From Glandiceps talaboti (taxonomy: Eukaryota; Hemichordata; Enteropneusta; Spengelidae), in assembly GCF_964340395.1 (NCBI RefSeq), contig NC_135571.1, positions 4,490,453 through 4,554,452 on the forward strand: a stretch of DNA of 64,000 bases, in the 5' to 3' direction. The notes beneath the pieces are model-generated. The model saw only the letters and a list, made by a program, of their open reading frames with translations, did no database searches and was not told the DNA's origin. Each line of letters opens with the position of its first letter. Position 1 is the stretch's first letter. Shown here in pieces: positions 55,590-64,000 of this stretch. A program made the translations under genes and the position numbers.

Positions 55590-55900
55590 GTTATTCCCCA
55601 ATATTTCTTCATTCAGCCGAGGAAAATGAAAGTGTGACCCAAGGGGCCTTTGTCAATACTCGTTTAGCAACTCGTAGTGACAAGCCTTAAGTCACGAGTA
55701 TTTTCTGGCTGAATGGAGAAAAATATTGGAGAATAACATAATTATACCAGCGCCAGTTATATCAAAGAAAAATTGGGGAAAGTAATGACAATTTTGAATG
55801 TTTTGACCGGTATTTCAAATCTATAGCAGAACCAGTGATGTATACATGCGTTGTCGTGACGTAGAATGAATATATTCCATATTTTTTGTTCAACTTGTTT
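55590..55900 (+). mobile_element. Dispersed foldback repeat, family 2, copy 4
   Basis: Palindromic half 55590-55737 (gttattccccaatattt...aatattggagaataac), then the nonpalindromic half through gtagaatgaatatattccat. It is the clearest copy of the family and lies about 0.8 kb upstream of the MICAL copy B start exon. Confidence 0.72.
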
Positions 55901-56139
55901 CATGCATGGTATAATGATATAGGAACTGTTAATCACCCATATGATCTTTCTAAATGATGTCAAAGGTTGATCGATAAAAAAGATAATGTACAAAAAATTA
56001 AAAAAGAAAGGTCACCAAACTGATATTAATACCCATGGATTATTACCAATATGGCAATTAGTAATGGTTATATAATCTATGAACAATTTACAATCATAAA
56101 AATTATTAATAACATGAAAACATTGTGTTGAGTGTGTGC

Positions 56140-56195
56140 AATAAGGTCTTATCTTCTATATAATCGTATGGCAGATATGACCTTATCGCTCCAAT
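56140..56195. mobile_element. Short palindromic MITE-like element, copy 2
   Basis: ataaggtcttatct pairs with agatatgaccttat around the loop tatataatcgtatggc. Related to 4430-4522. Confidence 0.5.
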
Positions 56196-56605
56196 GTGAT
56201 GATTTTGTGAAAGTTCACGTTATTTTTTTCGGTTATCTTGTACTTGTTAATTAAAGCATACATAAGTGTACGGTGATCAAATCCAATGATCGCCATCCCA
56301 TAATTTAAAAACCGCTTGACACATACAGAATCTAAGTATAGGTACAATGTAAGTGATTCACAGAGTTATTACAGGGACCGCCCAACTGATGAGCGAAAAA
56401 GACTGGAAAATGATAAAACATACAGCTACAGTGCATGCACATGTACTCAGCATTTAAACTAACCCAAAATCTATCTCCAGACAAATACAGCATCAATGTG
56501 CAACAATAGCAAGTCAGCTTTAAGTAGACATACTATTATTGCAACAACTTGATATATGAAAAGTTTCTTATTCCCTTGTCTTTCTATCTTTCTTTCTATT
56601 TGCAG

Positions 56606-56664
56606 GTTTTAAATTTTAGTCTTTATTTCGCGATACAACACAGTTCCACAGTGCCACCTAAGCC
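56606..56664 (+). other. MICAL: 5' untranslated part of MICAL copy B start exon
   Basis: A polypyrimidine tract and acceptor (ctttctttctatttgcag) precede 56606, 59 bp upstream of the ATG. At least one noncoding exon therefore lies upstream; I could not identify it. Confidence 0.5.
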
Positions 56665-59126
56665 ATGGAGTATAGGGGTGAGCAACCTGACTACAGCGTG
56701 TGTCTGTTTGACCAATTTATGCACGCTAACACATTCCGGACATGTATCAGCTCTTTCCAAGAACTCTGTGAATTCCTTGATGTCAAACCCAATGATTTTA
56801 AGACGTGTTATCCGTACCTGAAGAACCGCTTGACGTCTTGGAAAGCCAAGACGCTATGGTCAAAGTTAGATAAAAGGGCGTTTCACAAAGATTATAAACG
56901 AAACAAAGCTTGTTCAAACACAAAGGTAAGTTACAGAAAACATTTTTGACAGATTACTAGTAGTATTCTTCAAATAAACGGGGGAAATGTGTATAATGGC
57001 GGGACCAAAAGGGAGATTTACAAGCATGTCGGTGCAGATTGCGTCAAATGTTAGCGACAAACAATGTGCCCTCAAAATTAGACAAATGTTGTAAAAATTA
57101 TTTTAAAAATGTTGTTCTTATGAGTCACCATATAGTAAGAGTTGATGAACAGCAAATTTCAGTGTGTCACGAGAAATTACTATGCATCAAATTGACTTAC
57201 AGGGCATATTGGTTACTGATATATACAGAATTGTTGCGTGATTGGCACATTCGTTATACAAATTTACCGTAATTTTGCATGCTAATGAACTTTTTGTGGA
57301 AGCAGTTTGCTTGATATGATTCTGCTGTCTACAGCCAAGGGAAATTAGCATTTCAGCCTCTAGATGGAAGTAGACTCGAGCCGTGAAAGGAACACATCTG
57401 TTACAAGTATTTCATTGCCTGATGATAAAATATCAAACACTTTATCATCTCGATGCTTACTGGTTCGTTAATTTTGAAAGAAATCTCAAACTAAAATAGA
57501 AAGAAGTGTATACGGCAATAATTTCTTTTAAATCTATTTTGTTTTCCCAAACCTCAGGATTTAAATAGCATTTAATATTGAATTTTAGTGTATCAATTCA
57601 TCTTCAACTCTTCAAAAGGCTACATTTCTACGAACAGAAATCTTAGAAGGTTTGAAGAGACGGATTTGATTCAATTATTACAAGGAGAACTGTGTTGAAT
57701 AAAAGATTGGGAGAAAAACGAACCTTGCATGCAAATCATGTAATTGAATATAGTTACTACATGTATGTCACCTGTATCAATTCTAGTTTATCCCATGATG
57801 CAAATTTATAAAAAATTGTCCCGGAATGAACCAGACATTTAAGATTGATTATTTCCATACTTGAAGAAAATTTTAAAATATTATGAACTGTACAATGTTC
57901 ATTCACATAGCACTGTTGCACGTTTGTAATGTTACTGTTTTATAAACTTTCCCTTGCATTGATTCCTTTAGGCATTTAAGAATAGAACAGTTGATAACCT
58001 TTGACATTGCAAAGGATTATAGGAAAAACAATATGGCTGCCAAATTAAATTTTTGACATCTTTGATATGTTTGTGAATATTTGGTCATACAGCAGAGATT
58101 TTATTGATTGACAATCCTAGTTCAATTTATTTCTGAGATGTTTTTGGAATTCATGTTGTCATCTCTGAAGTGAAATTTGTTTTTCAATTATTTCTTCCAG
58201 GTGCTCATCATTGGTGCAGGACCGTGTGGCCTTCGTTCTGCAATTGAAGCTTCACTACTTGGTGCTAAAGTTGTTGTAGTTGAGAAAAGAGATAGATTTA
58301 GTCGAAATAATGTCCTTCATCTCTGGCCATTTGTTATTGAAGATCTTCGAAGTCTTGGTGCTAAGAAGTTTTACGGCAAATTTTGTGCAGGTTCCATTGA
58401 TCATATCAGTAAGTGTCTGTCATATCTATGTTACTGTTTGAACCATTTAATTTGAATGTGTAATATTTCTTTGTTTTTGTGTGCAAGCAGAGGCTTGTAT
58501 TACACACCATGGTTTGATAAGAACAGTTTGATGGCCTCTTTATGTGTACATGAAATGCCAGGGGAACTGGAAATTTGTTTGTGAATGTGAACTATTATGT
58601 AAAGTAGCCATAAAACTGTTCTTATCAAATGATGGAATATAATACAAGTCTCTGTACTTCCAACATGCTGTGCCAAGTGTTATTAATCCAATTCAGTTGT
58701 TTACTTTCCCTGTTTGTAAGTTGTACATGTAACAGGTTCTCATCTCAATGCTTTGATGTCAGCAGTTGTAACATTTTTACTGACTTCAAATTGATACTGT
58801 AAAAGGAGGAATTTGTATTTATATTTTAACGTTCATAAACTATGTATACTTTCCAGGTATCAGACAACTGCAGTGTATGTTACTTAAAGTGGCTTTATTA
58901 TTTGGTGTTGAGGTTCACGGTAACACGGCGTTTGAAGGATTGGTAGAACCACCAGAAGATCAGGAAGAAGAAAGTAAGACAATGTTAATCTTTTGTTGTA
59001 TGAATGTTTCTATGGTTACGGTAAGATTGAAGAAATCGTGAACTGGAATTTATATATGTGAAGAACAATTGGACATTCTAACATACAACACATCTTACAG
59101 TGTACAGGAAACATACATGCACATGT

Positions 59127-59166
<40 letters not shown>

Positions 59167-62100
59167 ATACATACAGACACACACACATACAGGCACACAG
59201 ACAGACATATACACAGACACACACACAGACATAATATTTGGACACAAACACATTCTCACATGCATATACACATACATAAGACTCTTGTGCAGGTTCACAA
59301 GCATTCATGTACAAAACACATTGTCAAGTAACGCACACACCCAGATATACATTTTAAAAAGAGCAACAGGAGTGTCCACCATGTATCAATATCCAATCGT
59401 GCATTAGTCAAGAAATTAAGACAGTCTTACATCATGTTCGGTGCATTTTATTGAGCACTTGTTCTCCACAATATTGTGGTTTAGTAGGTATCAGCTAGAT
59501 AACTGATAATTTGTTTGTTATTTGTGACTTGTCATTGTAGGGATAGGATGGAGAGCATTGATCTCTCCAAGTCCTCACCCACTATCTGAGTATGAGTTTG
59601 ATGCCCTCATTGGAGCTGATGGTAAACGGAACACATTATCAGGTAAGTTATACACTTCTAGCTTTACTATTGGAATGTCATATAGTGTTTAGTTGTATGA
59701 CCATCTACGATTTGTGAGTGAGTCATGCTATGGTATTGTGTATCACATGGTATGTATGAGGCAATCTGATTGGTTGTAGTGTTGATATATATAGCCACTG
59801 TCATAAATAATGCTTTTGTAAATGAATGAAACTACAGCCTCTTGGTGTACGGTTCGGACGATGTCGTAATGAGGCCTGTGGTTTACGATGACACAGAGTC
59901 TCAGTGTGTACATGTGCATTTATTTATTTATAAACGGCAATGCATCCATTATATTGGTTTTCATGCACTTGCAAAATATAACAAATACAAATACAGATTT
60001 ATACTGATTTATACTGTGACTTTAGCAATAAAGGTTGCAAGCAATGTCACTTCGAAACAAAATCATCATTTTTGTTCTATCCTGTAGGTTTTAAAAGGAA
60101 AGAGTTCCGGGGTAAACTAGCCATTGCCATCACAGCTAACTTCATCAACAGACACACACTAGCTGAGACAAGGGTTGAAGAGATTAGTGGAGTGGCGTAT
60201 ATTTTTAACCAGAAGTTCTTCCAAGATTTGAAAGCCAACACAAGAATAGACTTGGAAAATATAGTCTATTATAAAGATGAAACTCACTACTTTGTGATGA
60301 CGGCAAAGAAACAAAGTTTACTAGAAAAAGGAGTGCTGCTAGACGTAAGCTTTTACTCTATTCAAGATTTTGAAGAGATTTATGTGTATGATTTCACCCA
60401 GTGCCTTTCCACTAGGCTGGTATACCGCCCTCTATGGACACCTCAATACTAGAGGCTGGTGTACTGTCCTTTATGTATGACAATGAGAGACCTATCTGAG
60501 AGGGGCGATGTGAAGCAATTAGAAGATTGCCACTGATTGGAAAAGAGACATATTATTTATCACTCATTAACAATACAGCCAACAGATGTGCTTTTTTCCT
60601 TTGTTTTCTAGCCAATCAGAATAAACCTTGTAAAGTGCTTCATATCATCTGATCTGATTGGATAGATTTCATATGTTGTCACTACGTGTCACAGATTCTT
60701 TTGTTTATATGATTTTAAAGTTGGACTAGCTATAAAAGTATTGTTTTTCGATCAGACTATGTTCACTGAATATTGTTAAAATACCAATAATTAGACATTG
60801 TATATGTTAGTTAGGGGTCGATTGTATCCAGAAGTAATACAGCATTAGGTGGGAATAGTGATCACATTGGGGCATTGGTTTTAGGGTGTGGATCCAAAAT
60901 TCAATTTAATTGGATTTATTGTATGATACTATGTGTACAGCTACCTTTACCCACAGGTGATTCAATACATTTGTACGGTTCAGGATGTACGATATTATGA
61001 TCAAGTCATTAGGTGTAGCGAAACAGTTTCAAAATAGAACAGTTTCTAATGTAGCGTTCAAAATTGTTTGAAGTACAATATTGTAATTAGAATTTGACCA
61101 CCATGCTTCGTATATGCAGTATATGATATCCATTGTTCTGTTTTGTGCTAGGATTATGCCGAGACTGAGTTACTACTTTCTGGTGAAAATATCAGCCAGG
61201 AAGCGTTGTTGGATTACGCTCGTGAAGCTGCAGACTTCTCAACCAATCGCAAGCTGCCAAAATTGGACTTTGCGTTGAATCACTACGGTCTACCCGATGT
61301 AGCCATGTTTGATTTTACCAGTATGTTTGCAGCTGAGAATGCAGCAAGAGTGGTTGAAAGAAATGGATGCCAGCTTCTTGTCCAACTTGTAGGTGACAGT
61401 CTTCTAGAGGTATGTATAAATGTAGCATAGACTCACTTTCTGTCATGGGCTTCTCTAAATTGTCACTTCATTCTCCAAAGGGGATACTACTTTGCCACCA
61501 ATCTGTACCGTAGATTTCTTAGTAAAATCCTCCTGTGTCACTGATGACGTTAAATATTTGTTGTATAAAATCACTTACAATGCAGACGTTAATATGCATT
61601 TCCATTGTTTCTGGAAATAAACGTATGTCATTACATATTCCAATTCAAGTTAGTTTTATTACAATATCATCACCTTACTCTGTACAGAACACCTTCACTA
61701 ACAACACAAAGAATATACCACAAAATAAACACATGTAACATAAAATACCAACAATGCTCTAAACAAAAACAACATGATGACATCATAACTAATGTGACGT
61801 CACCCACATATCATTAGTTTCTATAAGAATTCTTATGACTACACTTTCTTGAAATAAACTTACGTCATTACGTATTCCAATCAACTTAGTTTTATCACAG
61901 TATCACTGCACTGAACAAAGACAACAGGGTGACATTGTAACCAATGTGACATCACCCACATATCATTAGTTTCTATAAAAATTCTTAGGACTACAGTTTA
62001 ATGATGGAAAGTTTATTTTAAATACATAACTAAAATTCAAAAACTTGCTCCCAATGATGTTACATTTAAAACCTTGCATTTCTGTGTTTTGACCATATAA

Positions 62101-62859
62101 GGAAATAAAAAGTTGTAAATTCATCCTCATTGGGAGCAAGTTCTTGTCATTTTATATCGAACTCATATCTATCCAATGTTTTTGTTACGGGTAGTAAATA
62201 GGTGAAATCTACCGGAGTTCCCCAGTCATTTTTTACTGGGGTTTCCAAAGAGAATTATGGTAGATTGTATGGCAAACTGTTGTACTTTTATACCCCTTTC
62301 CCCCTTGCTGTTACTGGGGTTCCTCAAACTTAGCAAAAACACTGCCTATCACCTCAAGGTCTGGCTCTTCCCACACTGTGCACATTCTATGTTGTTTGAA
62401 TAAATATTCAGCCCAATACAAAAAGTTATCACATTAGAAACATCATCTAGTACATTGTATCTAGGAACAGGAAAGTAAACTATTTTAGAGGTTAGCTAAT
62501 CAACATCATTGTTCGTTTTTTCCAACAGCCCTTCTGGCCAACCGGTTCAGGCTGTGCTCGTGGATTCCTTGGCGTGTTTGATGCTCTCTGGGCTGTCAAA
62601 AGTTGGGCATCCGGTAGAAAATCACTCCTTGAAGTATTATCTGAGAGGGAAAGTTTACATCGTCTGTTGGCTCAGACGACACCTGAAAATCTTCACAAAG
62701 ATATTCACCAGTATAGTATTGATCCCAAGACGAGATATCCAAACCTAAACATGCAGGCTGTAGAACCAGGGAATTGTCTGTCACTGTATGATACTGGGAA
62801 GGATACTATTTCTGATGATGTCCTTGCACACAGGACCAGACCAAAGCTGGAAAGGAAGG
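56665..62859 (+). CDS. MICAL: MICAL-type F-actin monooxygenase, copy B (partial, 7 exons in window)
   Basis: Exons: 56665-56925, 58201-58408, 58857-58973, 59541-59642, 60088-60344, 61152-61409, 62529-62859. All introns are GT-AG with consistent phases (0,1,1,1,0,0,1). They encode about 511 residues, the full FAD monooxygenase part. It has the helical N-terminal cap, GxGxxG in [20 protein letters not shown], the extra 39-residue exon ([20 protein letters not shown] and an acidic loop), the [30 protein letters not shown] segment, and the GD motif ([19 protein letters not shown]). CH, LIM and bMERB exons should lie past position 64000. Exon lengths match copy A except exon 1 (261 vs 255), the extra exon, and exon 7 (331 vs 328). 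Complete through this domain, so it is the likelier active enzyme of the pair. Confidence 0.93.
58489..58653. mobile_element. Inverted-repeat MITE in MICAL B intron 2
   Basis: Arms of about 41 bp (agaggcttgtatta...gataagaacagttt and its inverse aaactgttcttatc...aatacaagtctct) enclose about 80 bp. No coding capacity. Confidence 0.6.
58857..58973 (+). CDS. MICAL: MICAL copy B exon 3, absent from copy A
   Basis: 117 bp, phase 1 to 1, acceptor tatactttccag and donor gtaagac. Encodes the helix and strand of the FAD-binding Rossmann fold ([19 protein letters not shown]) and an acidic loop (PPEDQEEE). The same segment is conserved in vertebrate MICALs. Because it is a multiple of three with symmetric phase, losing it does not shift the frame. 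Confidence 0.92.
59128..59232. repeat. (AC)n and ACAG microsatellite in MICAL B intron 3
   Basis: CA run followed by ACAG-type repeats. Confidence 0.9.
60817..60972. repeat. Dispersed repeat, family 4 (copy 2)
   Basis: Collinear with 51109-51270. Lies in MICAL B intron 5. Confidence 0.55.
61616..61995. repeat. Partial tandem duplication in MICAL B intron 6
   Basis: gtcattac(a/g)tattccaat...ttagttttat(t/c)aca occurs at about 61627 and 61865, and caatgtgac(g/a)tcacccacatatc-like segments at about 61790 and 61950. The copies differ by internal deletions. Confidence 0.6.
62042..62144. mobile_element. Inverted-repeat element in MICAL B intron 6
   Basis: aacttgctcccaatga at the left is the exact inverse of tcattgggagcaagtt at the right (16 bp), enclosing about 70 bp. 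A small MITE or hairpin. Confidence 0.5.
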
Positions 62860-62979
62860 GTGAGTTATTACTTGTATTGGAGGGAATATGGGTTGGAATG
62901 TGAGAGGATGAACATGGCATGTGTTTGCATGGTTGAATGTGAATGTCTGTACTAGATGAAAGGAAAACAAATAGAAGAG

Positions 62980-63560
62980 GGAGACAGACACATACATCTA
63001 GAGATGCAAACAAACAGAGCAGCAGACAGACAGACTGACTTGTAGACAGATGACCAGAAGAGAGACATGAGACAGAAGAGATATTAGCAGAGAGATAGAT
63101 AGGCAGACATTCAGACAGGCAGACACAGACAGACAGACAGACTAACTCTACTAACAGACTGAAGAACAGAAGAGAGACAAGACGAGATATTAGCAGACAG
63201 ACAGACTGACTGACACAGATAGATGGATGGATGGACAGACAGACAGACATACAGACACAGACAGACAAACTGAAGAACAGAAGAGAGACAAGACGAGATA
63301 TTAGTAGACAGACAGACTGACTGACACAGATGGATGGATGGATGGACAGACAGACAGACATACAGACACAGACATAAACTGAAGAACAGAAGAGAGACAC
63401 GACAGAGAAAAGATATAAAGACAGACTGATAGCGACAAAGACATGTATTGACAGACAAAGAAAATACAAGAGAAGTGCAAATGAGTGGCAAACAGACAGA
63501 TACGGACTGGAGAGATGGACAGAAAACACAGACAGATAATAGAGATAAGACAGGTAGAGA
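62980..63560. repeat. ACAG/ATGG microsatellite zone with a 110-bp tandem unit
   Basis: gaagaacagaagagagac recurs at 63161, 63272 and 63381. Each unit contains ACAG and GGAT runs. The long minus-strand ORFs (up to 290 codons, S/C/L/V-rich) are generated by this repeat and are not genes. Confidence 0.9.
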
Positions 63561-64000
63561 GGGAAAGACAGAAACATGACAGTAAAGAGACATAGACAGA
63601 GAGGGAATAGGAAACAAGCCAGTCAGAGACAGCCATACACTACTACGTACATTGTACATAGACAGAAGACATACAAATCGACAAAGAGTGGCAGTGAAAG
63701 AGAGAAGGTGAGGGAGAGGGACAGAAAAATAGTGTGAGGTTGAGCGAGGAGAATGATTATGAGACATAAAAAAATCAAATCATTGACATGTTGGAAAGAC
63801 TCTAGTTATCTTCAGATGCATACATTATGAATCCCTTTCACTGTACTATTATATGTAGTCTTTAGCCTGTAAGCATTGTAACTGTTTCTCGTCATAAAAC
63901 TATTTTCATCTCAGGCCATCTGTGATGATTACAATTCACTATCTATTACATGTGATAGAACTATAATGCCAAAATGAAAGTAAACTGTAAATGTCTATTG

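Noticed and set aside
62705-63767. Long minus-strand ORFs (290, 218 and 111 codons) near the right end
   Set aside because: They are rich in S, C, L and V because they translate ACAG/GGAT repeats and a 110-bp tandem unit inside a MICAL copy B intron, and they overlap the real exon 62529-62859 on the other strand.

Overview
The window is intron-rich animal nuclear DNA, not bacterial, viral or organellar. The GT-AG introns, abundant simple repeats, small inverted-repeat transposons, a non-LTR retrotransposon relic and many TACATGTA-type words suggest a marine invertebrate (deuterostome or lophotrochozoan). I cannot name the species from sequence alone.

The recognisable protein content is mainly two paralogous MICAL genes (flavin monooxygenases that oxidise F-actin), placed head to head. 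MICAL copy A is on the minus strand. It is complete from start codon (24656) to stop (10209), with 20 coding exons that join in frame to 1218 codons plus stop. Its domain order is FAD monooxygenase, calponin homology (CH), LIM, and C-terminal bMERB/Rab-binding coiled coil. MICAL copy B is on the plus strand from 56665. Its seven exons in the window encode the FAD monooxygenase part; CH and later exons would lie beyond the right edge. Shared exons have the same boundaries and phases, so the copies arose by duplication of an intron-containing gene.

Two things stand out in this pair. The 117-bp third exon of copy B (58857-58973, phase 1-1) has no counterpart in copy A, whose exon 2 splices in frame straight to the next exon; this removes 39 residues from the flavin fold. 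In addition, exon 2 is about 94% identical in DNA between copies, including a 72-bp perfect run with its synonymous sites, while the other compared exons are only about 70-75% identical. That points to local gene conversion.

Layout: 1-1036, candidate terminal exons of an unknown plus-strand gene around a (CT)n tract. 2487-2914, a small two-pass membrane protein gene on the minus strand. 3084-3425, a frameshifted reverse-transcriptase C-terminal relic. 3.5-10.2 kb, microsatellites and a small TA-flanked transposon. 10.2-24.7 kb, MICAL copy A. 24.8-56.6 kb, an intergenic repeat zone with a long foldback element, a 37-bp and a 54-bp minisatellite, a hAT-like non-autonomous element, several dispersed repeat families and TACATGTA-rich DNA, with no gene I recognise. 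56.6-64 kb, MICAL copy B, with repeat-laden introns.

I saw no CRISPR array, operon or plainly new molecular system. The most interesting material is the MICAL pair (exon loss plus exon-limited conversion) and a set of apparently non-autonomous mobile elements whose ends and target duplications can be read directly.
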